From HGM13006 sp900757695 (GTDB lineage Bacteria > Bacillota > Clostridia > Oscillospirales > Oscillospiraceae), in contig CAUHNW010000003.1 in the NCBI GenBank assembly GCA_959607825.1, positions 62,001-126,000 of the forward strand: DNA of 64,000 nucleotides, in the 5' to 3' direction. The notes under the pieces are model-generated. The model was not told the origin of the DNA. It searched no databases and worked only from the letters and a program-made list of their open reading frames with translations. Shown here one piece after another: positions 57,861 through 64,000 of the stretch (the stretch's first letter is position 1; every line of letters starts with the position of its first letter). The position numbers were made by a program, and so were the translations under genes.

Positions 57861-60077
57861 TTATTCCCGATTGTCCTTGAGGCTTTCGATCATATTTACT
57901 TTGGTGATCTTTCTGCGCAGCAGGAACAGCGAGCCAATGTAGCTCAGGCACACCAGAAGTATGGTTACAAGATAACTCTTTGGGCCAATGGAAACGGTCA
58001 TCAGCATGCCGTCTATTTCCGCAAAAAAACGGGCAAAGACGTCCATTGTGCCATAAGCAGCGGGAATACTGAGCAGAATGCCCAGCGGCAGCAGCAAATG
58101 GCTGCTGGAGAGCACCATGCTGTCAATGCGCCGGTTTCGGTATCCCAGCACCTTCAGCATGGAGATATTATTCCGGTTTTCCGTGATCAGCATATTGATG
58201 GCTACATAAATTGCGGCAATGCAGATCACGCAGCCAAGGCCGATGAGCAGATAAATCAGCGTACCCATCTGGTCAATCATGGTTTTCACCTGCTCGGCAA
58301 AGGCGGCCTTTCGGATCTCACTGGCCACATGATCACTGGGAATGTCCAGCCGATTGCTGCTCAGCAGAACATTAAAGGCCGTGCTGTCAAGGCTCATGAT
58401 ATCAGCCGCTTCGCTTCGGGAAGTGAAAATGGCCTGCTGCACATCGTTTTCTACGATCCCATCGATGTGAATGGAGGTCTTCTCCATGGAAAGAGGATCA
58501 TACAGCGTAACGGTATCACCTGCACTCCAATCCTCCAGCAGTGCGGTGAGGGAGGTCACATAGTAGCCGCTTCCGTTGCTGACAGGTGTCCCATCCGCAT
58601 CATGGAGGGAGAGATAGGGATTATCTGCGTCCATGCCGATCAGCGAAAGTCCACGCCCGCTGTCGGACTCCATGGAAATCATCAGCATGGGCTCTCCGCC
58701 GTAGTCGTTTTGGGAGGAGAGGTCGCTCAGAATATATTCGTAGGAATAGGAACCCACAGAGCGGTCTGTAATGTCTACCATGCCATCGATGGTGTCAAAC
58801 ATGGAAAAGCCCAGAAGTGCAATGTAGCTTCCGAGAAAAATGCCCATCAGGATCACAAAGCTTCTGGCAGGGCTCCCCAACAGGGTGCGGATGGCAAATT
58901 TCAGCCGCAGGGGAGCGTGACTGCCGGAGAGCAGCCGACGGTGCCGGCCGTCTCCGCCCACAGCGCCGGAAAGCAGTTCCACCGTGCCGTGCTTCAGCAG
59001 CCGCCGTACTGCCAGCAGCGCAGCAAGGATATACATGGCGGTGGGAATGACAATGCCCAGCACAACGGCAATGGGGTTCATACGGCAGACAATCCGCATG
59101 GGCTCATAGTCCTGAAGCCCCAGCTCACCGTAGGGCTGAGCGGCAATGGCGGCAATTACTGCGGTCAGTACGCCGCCCAGAATGCCCGGAAGCGCGGCAA
59201 AGCCTGCATAATGCCGCATGAGCTGCCCCTTTTTCCAGCCCAATGCTGAGAGGGTGCCAATGATTTTCTGCTCACTTTTTACCTTGCGGCTGATAATAAT
59301 GGCGATCAGGGCCACGGCGATCAGGGGCAGTGTGCACAGCAGAATGTAGGCCATGATGATAAACATCTTTGCCTGCATATCCACCATGGAGATTCTCGGA
59401 TTATCCTGTGCGGCGGAATAGGAGGCCATGATATATCGGTCATAAATGGCCCGGCGAAAAGCCTGACTGTCTCCATGATAGCGCACGAGATACTGGCAGG
59501 AGGAGGGGCCAAGCGCCTCAAAATCCGCATCAGTCATATAGCAAAGGAAAAAGGTGGTGATGTTCTTGTAGGAATCCGATTCGTTTTCCAGCATATAGAG
59601 GTAGTCGGGCCGCTGAAAGAAGCCTGTTACGGTATAAACTTTATCTCCGATGGTCAGGCTGCTGCCGGGCTGAATGTTATTTTTTACGGCATAGCCTTCG
59701 GAGATGATGATCTCGCCGGTATGGGCGATATCACGGCCCTGAGTAACCTGATACCGGTCAACCTTTTCCGTGGGCTGAAAGATCCGCGCTGTGGTTCCGT
59801 CTGTTTCCAGATTGATAAAGTGCTGGGCTTCCAGCGTCACGTTAAATTCCTGTTCCAGCTCCGGAATGTCGTCATCGGGAATTTCCGTATAGGTTGTGAA
59901 ATGGGCGTCTTCCCGGGCCTGGGACGTATAAAAGTCATTGGCGAAGTTCAATATGGCGGAGCCGGAAATTTCGTAGAGGAAAAACATCAGAAGCGTCAGA
60001 ATGGTAAGTACAGTGGAGGAAATATAAAAGGAGAGGTTCTCACGGATGCTGCGGAAGTACCGCCGTCTGAGTGTCAT
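57861..60077 (-). CDS. ABC transporter permease, FtsX/MacB-like (two FtsX domains)
   Basis: This 738-residue protein has one N-terminal helix, a large extracellular domain (about 40-230), three helices of a first FtsX domain (about 240-365), a second extracellular domain and a final FtsX domain ending KVNMIESLKDNRE. Such permeases couple cytoplasmic ATP hydrolysis to work outside the membrane: efflux of peptides and antibiotics, or signalling to cell wall hydrolases. It pairs with the ATPase gene 11 bp upstream. No two-component system is adjacent, so a bacitracin-type (BceAB) role is not indicated. Confidence 0.9.
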   Translation of the reverse strand: MTLRRRYFRSIRENLSFYISSTVLTILTLLMFFLYEISGSAILNFANDFYTSQAREDAHFTTYTEIPDDDIPELEQEFNVTLEAQHFINLETDGTTARIFQPTEKVDRYQVTQGRDIAHTGEIIISEGYAVKNNIQPGSSLTIGDKVYTVTGFFQRPDYLYMLENESDSYKNITTFFLCYMTDADFEALGPSSCQYLVRYHGDSQAFRRAIYDRYIMASYSAAQDNPRISMVDMQAKMFIIMAYILLCTLPLIAVALIAIIISRKVKSEQKIIGTLSALGWKKGQLMRHYAGFAALPGILGGVLTAVIAAIAAQPYGELGLQDYEPMRIVCRMNPIAVVLGIVIPTAMYILAALLAVRRLLKHGTVELLSGAVGGDGRHRRLLSGSHAPLRLKFAIRTLLGSPARSFVILMGIFLGSYIALLGFSMFDTIDGMVDITDRSVGSYSYEYILSDLSSQNDYGGEPMLMISMESDSGRGLSLIGMDADNPYLSLHDADGTPVSNGSGYYVTSLTALLEDWSAGDTVTLYDPLSMEKTSIHIDGIVENDVQQAIFTSRSEAADIMSLDSTAFNVLLSSNRLDIPSDHVASEIRKAAFAEQVKTMIDQMGTLIYLLIGLGCVICIAAIYVAINMLITENRNNISMLKVLGYRNRRIDSMVLSSSHLLLPLGILLSIPAAYGTMDVFARFFAEIDGMLMTVSIGPKSYLVTILLVCLSYIGSLFLLRRKITKVNMIESLKDNRE

Positions 60078-60088
60078 GGAGCGCCTCC

Positions 60089-60787
60089 TTACAGGGGGAG
60101 ATCGGCGGCAGCGATGCGGGTAGCGTTTTCTTCCTGCCGGTCAATCTTTCCGTCCTTGATCCAGATGATCTGGTGGGCCATCTGGGCAATTGCCTCGTTG
60201 TGGGTAATGATGACAATGGTGGTGCCAAACTGGGCATTCATTTTTTCCACAAACTCCAACACAGTTCGGGAGGAATGGGTGTCCAGCGCACCGGTGAGCT
60301 CGTCGCAGAGCAGAAGCTTAGGATTCTTGATCATAGCCCGGGCGATAGCCACACGCTGCTGCTGGCCGCCGGAGAGTTCCCGGGGAAACCGGCGGCGGTA
60401 TTGGGTGATCTCAAGGGCATCGAGCACCTGATCCATGGGAAGCGGATGGTCGGAGATATCGGCGACCACCTGAATGTTCTCTTCCACAGTCAGATCCGCA
60501 ATGAGATTATAGAACTGAAAGACAAAACCGACGTCATCCTTTCGATAGCCGGTACGGCAATCGGGACTAAGAGACATCAAGTCACGCCCGTTGATCATGA
60601 GACTGCCCTCATCGAGTGTATCAAGGCCGCCGATCATGTTGAGCAGGGTGCTTTTTCCGGAGCCGGAGGGGCCTAGGATTACGCAGATCTTTCCCGCTTC
60701 CAGCTGAAAGCCTGCATGGTCAAGGGCATAAATGCAGTTGTCTCCGGCACCATAGCGCTTGACCGCATTCTTCATTTCAATTAGCAA
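60089..60787 (-). CDS. ABC transporter ATPase, LolD/MacB-like
   Basis: This 232-residue ATPase has Walker A GPSGSGKSTLLNMIGG, Q-loop FQFYNLI, signature LSGGQQQRVAIARAMI and Walker B LLLCDELTGALD with switch His in IITHNEAI, typical of ATPases partnering FtsX-type permeases. The start is a TTG at 60787; an ATG four codons on has no ribosome binding site. It forms an operon with the permease. A TTAG-N6-CTAA dyad just upstream (60814-60827) may be an operator. Confidence 0.92.
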   Translation of the reverse strand: MLIEMKNAVKRYGAGDNCIYALDHAGFQLEAGKICVILGPSGSGKSTLLNMIGGLDTLDEGSLMINGRDLMSLSPDCRTGYRKDDVGFVFQFYNLIADLTVEENIQVVADISDHPLPMDQVLDALEITQYRRRFPRELSGGQQQRVAIARAMIKNPKLLLCDELTGALDTHSSRTVLEFVEKMNAQFGTTIVIITHNEAIAQMAHQIIWIKDGKIDRQEENATRIAAADLPL

Positions 60788-60813
60788 TGTTGTTCATCTC
60801 TTTCCGTATTATG

Positions 60814-60827
60814 TGATTAGAATCAAC
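60814..60827. promoter_or_regulatory. Dyad upstream of the ABC ATPase gene
   Basis: On the minus strand GGTTAG-TTGATT-CTAATC contains a TTAG/CTAA inverted repeat resembling DtxR-family sites. This is by eye only. Confidence 0.3.
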
Positions 60828-60841
60828 TAACCTGCGGGGAC

Positions 60842-60898
60842 AAAAAATCCCGCCGTTCAGCGGGGGAAATCTGCGTTCCGGCAGAGCCGGAACGCAGA
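60842..60898 (-). terminator. Tandem hairpin terminator of the copZ-like gene
   Basis: A 13-bp stem TCTGCGTTCCGGC/GCCGGAACGCAGA is followed on the minus strand by CCCGC/GCGGG and then ATTTTTTG. Confidence 0.85.
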
Positions 60899-60905
60899 AA
60901 GTGCA

Positions 60906-61157
60906 TTAATGGCGGTGAAAGAATCCCTTTTTCTCGTAGGGGGCTGCTTCGGCGGCGGTGACAGTATAGCCGGTGGCATTTACCACATCCTGAAGCTTGG
61001 TCAGGTCAATATCCTGCTCGCTTAAAATCACACAGGTACCGGCGGAGTGGGAAGATTTGACCTTCTTCACCGGAAACGCTTTGCGAACGGCATCGTTTAC
61101 ATGGGCTTCACACATGCCGCACATCATGCCGTCAATATGCAGTGTAATTTGTTGCAT
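60906..61157 (-). CDS. Heavy-metal-associated (CopZ-like) metallochaperone
   Basis: This 83-residue protein starts MQQITLHIDGMMCGMCEAHV with the metal-binding MxCxxC motif (Cys13, Cys16) of HMA domains, and has the ferredoxin-like beta-alpha-beta-beta-alpha-beta length. The C-terminus EKKGFFHRH adds histidines that may bind metal. It is most likely a copper chaperone; no copper ATPase is nearby. The start has AGAGGAG and lies downstream of a consensus promoter. Confidence 0.88.
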   Translation of the reverse strand: MQQITLHIDGMMCGMCEAHVNDAVRKAFPVKKVKSSHSAGTCVILSEQDIDLTKLQDVVNATGYTVTAAEAAPYEKKGFFHRH

Positions 61158-61231
61158 GATTCGTACTCCTCTCAAATCCGGTACCGAGGGAGGGACCGGA
61201 AATAATAGTAAGTTGTATCTAACTTTATGAT

Positions 61232-61260
61232 AGTATAGTGCGTCTCCATGCAATTGTCAA
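61232..61260 (-). promoter_or_regulatory. SigA promoter of the copZ-like gene
   Basis: On the minus strand TTGACA (61255-61260) and TATACT (61232-61237) are separated by 17 bp. Confidence 0.85.
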
Positions 61261-61421
61261 TGGGGGAGGAGCGCATCAAATCTCACAAAAAACAGGAAGA
61301 AATATTGGGTGAATTTGACGTGTGAAATCTGCGCCAGGGATGGTGCAGAGAGAGAAAACTGCTGGCATTACAACGAAATGCTCCATCTGTCCCGGTGAAA
61401 AGAGAAAGGGAAAGCGGCTGC

Positions 61422-62522
61422 TCAATCTGCATGACGGATCACATGGAGCGGGGCGTTTACATACTTCCCCAGCGGGGAAAAGCAGGCTTCCGCACCCTCG
61501 GTCAGATAAATTTCGCCATCGGCTGTAATCAGAATAAAGTCAAATCCACCATTGTCCTGCCAGTAGGAAACGGCCTTGTCCAATCCCATTACAAACAGCG
61601 CCGTACTGAGCCCGTCACCGGTCAAGGCGGAATCGGACAGTATGGTAACAGACCGCAGGCCGCTGTCTGCGGGATAGCCGGTTTTCGGATCGAGAATATG
61701 CCAGTAAATTTTCCCGTCTTCCCCTTCAAAATATCGCTCATAGCCGCCGGAGGTGTTGACGGAGCGGTCAGAAATCAACACGACCCCCGCATAGGCTGAG
61801 GTATCCTCCGGGTCCTGTATGGCGATACGCCAGTCGGAGCCGTCCGGCTTGGTGCCAATGGCACGGATCGTGCTGCTTCCGAGGTTCAAAAGAGCAGAGG
61901 AAACACCGTGAGACTGTAGAATTTCTGCGGCCTGATCCCCGGCGTAGCCCTTGGCAATGGCACCGAGATCCAACTGTGCGCCGTCTGGGATGGTGACCGT
62001 TTGATCGGACAGCGTGATCTGACTGTCATCCACCAGCGGCAGCAGACTGTCGATTTGTGATTGCGTGGGGATCTGGTATTCACCGGTGGTGAAGCCCCAG
62101 AGGCGGGACAGCGGATAGCTGGTGAGCTCCAGAGCGCCATCCGTACTGCGGCCCAGTGCCAGCGCCTTGGAAAGCAGATCGGCCGTGGCACCGGAAAGTG
62201 TGACAGAGGCACCGGAGGCATGATTGACCTGATAGATCTCACTGGATTCATTTGTAACAGACAGCTGGCTGTCCAGCGATGTGATCATAGCCGAAACATT
62301 CGACAGTGCAGATTCGGCATCAGCGCCATAGGCCTGAAAGGACATAAAGGTGTCCATAGAAAAAAGATCCAGCATGGCCGGGTCGCCGGTATCCTGCAAG
62401 GAGCCGGCTTCGGCGGCCCCGGCTGGGGGAGATGCAGCGTCCGCAGAGGCTGGGACATCGCCGCAGGCAGAAAGCGTCAGCAGGAGGCAAAGAAATATGA
62501 AACTCAGCTTGGTATACTTCAA
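61422..62522 (-). CDS. apbE: ApbE lipoprotein, FAD:protein FMN transferase
   Basis: This 366-residue exported lipoprotein has a signal peptide ending LLTLSAC, an Ala/Ser-rich linker and the ApbE domain: LDLGAIAKGYAGD, HILDPKTGYPADSG and ALTGDGLSTALFVMG. It attaches FMN to threonine in D-x-x-x-G-A-T/S sites of extracytoplasmic flavoproteins such as Rnf and Nqr subunits or FMN-binding reductases. No obvious acceptor lies in the window, so the partner is elsewhere. It starts at a TTG with AAAGGG upstream. Confidence 0.93.
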   Translation of the reverse strand: MKYTKLSFIFLCLLLTLSACGDVPASADAASPPAGAAEAGSLQDTGDPAMLDLFSMDTFMSFQAYGADAESALSNVSAMITSLDSQLSVTNESSEIYQVNHASGASVTLSGATADLLSKALALGRSTDGALELTSYPLSRLWGFTTGEYQIPTQSQIDSLLPLVDDSQITLSDQTVTIPDGAQLDLGAIAKGYAGDQAAEILQSHGVSSALLNLGSSTIRAIGTKPDGSDWRIAIQDPEDTSAYAGVVLISDRSVNTSGGYERYFEGEDGKIYWHILDPKTGYPADSGLRSVTILSDSALTGDGLSTALFVMGLDKAVSYWQDNGGFDFILITADGEIYLTEGAEACFSPLGKYVNAPLHVIRHAD

Positions 62523-62642
62523 AGAAAAACCCTTTCTTAGGAAAACGGAGCGAGACGGTGTAAAACGGTCTTTGTGGGAGAAAGTTAGCTTAGACCAACT
62601 GAAGCTTACTACAATGGGCCGTTAATGTCAACAGAAAACAAA

Positions 62643-62682
62643 GAAAAAATCAGTGCTCCCCCAACCGAGTGGCTGGGGGAGC
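62643..62682 (-). terminator. Terminator of degV
   Basis: GCTCCCCCA pairs with TGGGGGAGC over a 10-nt loop. On the minus strand it is followed by ACTGATTTTTTC. Confidence 0.9.
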
Positions 62683-62689
62683 GCAACCA

Positions 62690-63538
62690 TTATTCACTTC
62701 GGATAAACAGGATGCCCAGAGTACCGGGGCCGCAGTGGCAGGATACGGTACATCCTGCATTGGTCTCGATGATCTCCGTGAAGGGAGCGTATTCGGCAAT
62801 GGCAGCACGGACCTTCTCCACAATGCCGTCCTCTACAGGGGTGTGGGTGATAAAGATCCGGTCATAGACGAGACCGTCCCGGTCCTTCAGCCGATCCTTC
62901 ACATAGCTCAGAATACACTTTTCGTAGCTGCCCCGGTACTTCTTGACGACCTTCATTTTACCGTCAATAACCTCGATACAGGGCTTCAGGTGAAAAAGGT
63001 TTGCGCCCAGCGCCACCACCATGGAGCAGCGTCCGCCCTTTACCATATAGTCCAGCCGATCCAGCAAAAAGCTGGCCTCAACCCGATTGGTAAGGTCTTG
63101 GAGCTTATCCACGATCTCTTTTGGGGAAAGAATTCCATCTTCGGCCATTTTTACGGCTTCGCAGACCACATGTCCGTGACCGCTGGAGAGGTTTCGGGAG
63201 TCAACCACATAAACGTTGGGGAAATCCTCGGCCGCAACACAGGCGTTCTGGTAGCAGGAGGAAAAATCGGCGCTGATGTCGATATGAATAATGGCATCAC
63301 AATCCCGGAGCAGACGGGAGAACATCTCCTGATAATCCGCCACATTGTTGGCAGCAGTAGAACAGAGATCTCCGCCTGCGGCCACATGGTCAAAGATGTC
63401 CTGTGGGGTGATATCGACTCCGTCACGGAAGGTTTCGCCGCCTTTCATGGTATAAAGGGGCAAAATTTCTACTTGATGAGCGGAGAGATATTCGGGGGCC
63501 AGATCACAGGTGCTATCGGATGTAATTCGGATGCGCAT
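62690..63538 (-). CDS. DegV family fatty-acid-binding protein
   Basis: This 282-residue protein begins with MRIRITSDSTCDLAPEYL and has DITPQDIFDHVAAGGDLCSTAA, IHIDISADFSSCYQNACVAA, and the lipid-contact segment FLLDRLDYMVKGGRCSMVVA typical of DegV/FakB proteins. These carry fatty acids to the FakA kinase for phospholipid synthesis. No fakA is adjacent. The ATG at 63538 has GGGAGAA; the frame before it is not supported. Monocistronic, with a clear promoter and terminator. Confidence 0.93.
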   Translation of the reverse strand: MRIRITSDSTCDLAPEYLSAHQVEILPLYTMKGGETFRDGVDITPQDIFDHVAAGGDLCSTAANNVADYQEMFSRLLRDCDAIIHIDISADFSSCYQNACVAAEDFPNVYVVDSRNLSSGHGHVVCEAVKMAEDGILSPKEIVDKLQDLTNRVEASFLLDRLDYMVKGGRCSMVVALGANLFHLKPCIEVIDGKMKVVKKYRGSYEKCILSYVKDRLKDRDGLVYDRIFITHTPVEDGIVEKVRAAIAEYAPFTEIIETNAGCTVSCHCGPGTLGILFIRSE

Positions 63539-63569
63539 ATTGTTTTCTCCCTGTCGGTTAATACAAAAT

Positions 63570-63598
63570 ATTATATCGAAGGCTGAGGAATTTTTCAA
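63570..63598 (-). promoter_or_regulatory. SigA promoter of degV
   Basis: On the minus strand TTGAAA (63593-63598) and TATAAT (63570-63575) are separated by 17 bp. Confidence 0.8.
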
Positions 63599-63736
63599 AT
63601 GTTTTTATGGATTTTGGTTGATATGCCGGATTGAAAACAAAAAATGCCGTCATGTGATAAATATGGCGAAAGAAAAAAGTTGAAAAGTTCAAAGATTATT
63701 CACACAAAGCGCAGATGCCTGTGCTAGTATGGAAAC

Positions 63737-63866
63737 ATGAATCGGCATCACGTTTCCATCTCCGGTTTCTCCTCTCTTTCTTTCCGCTCCTATATGAACT
63801 TCTTCCCGGAGAGATGCCGATCCTTCCTCTGTGCCGGTGCAGCTGATTCCTGCACCGGCACCTTTC
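63737..63866 (+). ncRNA. Candidate structured small RNA with CU-rich loop
   Basis: Downstream of a TGC-TAGTAT extended -10 (63722-63730), the strand 63806-63821 (CCGGAGAGATGCCGAT) pairs perfectly with 63741-63749 and 63759-63765, enclosing a pyrimidine-rich loop (63766-63805) containing TTTCTCCTCTCTTTCTTTCC. A separate 12-bp hairpin (63831-63842 with 63850-63861) ends the unit like a terminator, with the weak tail CCTTTCT. No convincing ORF or known family fits. The CU-rich loop is complementary to Shine-Dalgarno sequences, as in trans-acting riboregulators. Confidence 0.5.
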
Positions 63867-63883
63867 TGCGTGGCGTAAATTGC

Positions 63884-63912
63884 TTTACATTTTGCGATTA
63901 CTACATTATAAT
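63884..63912 (+). promoter_or_regulatory. SigA promoter of the last gene
   Basis: TTTACA and TATAAT are separated by 17 bp, about 58 bp before the ATG at 63971. It lies after the candidate RNA's terminal hairpin, so the gene does not depend on that RNA. Confidence 0.8.
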
Positions 63913-63970
63913 GGATAAACCAAGCCGCCCATGTGCTGCGGTAGGAACATAAGAATAGGAGGAATGCTGC

Positions 63971-64000
63971 ATGTTTGATCTGTTTCGCAGGATTCGTGTA
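63971..64000 (+). CDS. Start of an unknown gene (10 codons, runs off the window)
   Basis: The ATG at 63971 is preceded by AGGAGG and by a good promoter. The visible residues MFDLFRRIRV do not identify the protein. Confidence 0.6.
   Translation, partial: MFDLFRRIRV

Noticed and set aside
63737..63952. A 71-codon open frame at the right end, rich in Ser and Phe, considered as a leader peptide gene
   Set aside because: It has no proper ribosome binding site, runs through a strong hairpin and through a consensus promoter, and the next gene has its own promoter. A structured RNA explains the region better.

Overview
The window looks like a chromosomal segment of a gut-type Clostridia (Bacillota), most probably an Oscillospirales / Oscillospiraceae-like anaerobe. 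The clues are SufBCDSU with an IscR-like Rrf2 regulator, ribosomal protein L27 with a cleavable N-terminal extension next to its protease Prp, class C sortase pili, consensus SigA promoters, strong AGGAGG ribosome binding sites, and fermentative genes such as acetate kinase. I saw no insertion sequence, prophage or CRISPR array. The window starts inside a MarR-type regulator and ends ten codons into an unknown gene.

Layout. 1-8136 is housekeeping: MarR (partial), a small membrane protein, tRNA-Gln, the rplU-prp-rpmA-obgE operon, a GT-C type glycosyltransferase with a PH-domain protein, ackA, and the divergent tmcAL. 8153-17996 is a complete sortase-assembled pilus operon: large tip pilin (LPNAG), backbone pilin (LPTTG), two class C sortases, proline-rich base pilin (LPQTG) and a small third sortase. 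18074-23426 is the SUF operon behind an IscR-like gene. 23493-33978 holds mutT-like, gltX, trpS, a TagO/WecA-type transferase, three tiny overlapping genes of unknown function, a YfcE-type phosphoesterase, coaX, patB, glmS and a DUF2461 gene preceded by a 28-codon gene.

34120-48517 is the unusual region. An AraC-type regulator (39155-40435) sits in the centre. On each side, transcribed outward, are three different NTF2/SnoaL-like proteins in the same order, each the apparent paralog of its counterpart on the other arm. The locus therefore looks like an inverted duplication of a three-gene module. Both arms start with a SigA promoter preceded, at nearly the same distance, by the same tandem AraC-type site (core TCAAAACCYGCTG, 20-bp period). 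The left arm also carries a Gly-Pro-rich protein of unknown family and an orphan solute-binding lipoprotein. Beyond the right arm lie a heterodimeric ABC exporter and a fumarate-reductase-like flavoprotein with two [4Fe-4S] clusters. Three unrelated proteins of the region share GGPGGPGG tracts. My inference is a small-molecule dehydration/isomerisation and reduction pathway of unknown substrate.

48852-64000 contains two tRNA-Ser genes, a TRIC-type channel, LysR and AraC regulators, a frameshifted S-layer-homology remnant, a cytidylate-kinase-like gene, the pepT-pepV pair, cysK, an FtsX-type ABC transporter, a CopZ-like protein, apbE, degV, and a candidate structured small RNA with a CU-rich loop at the right end.
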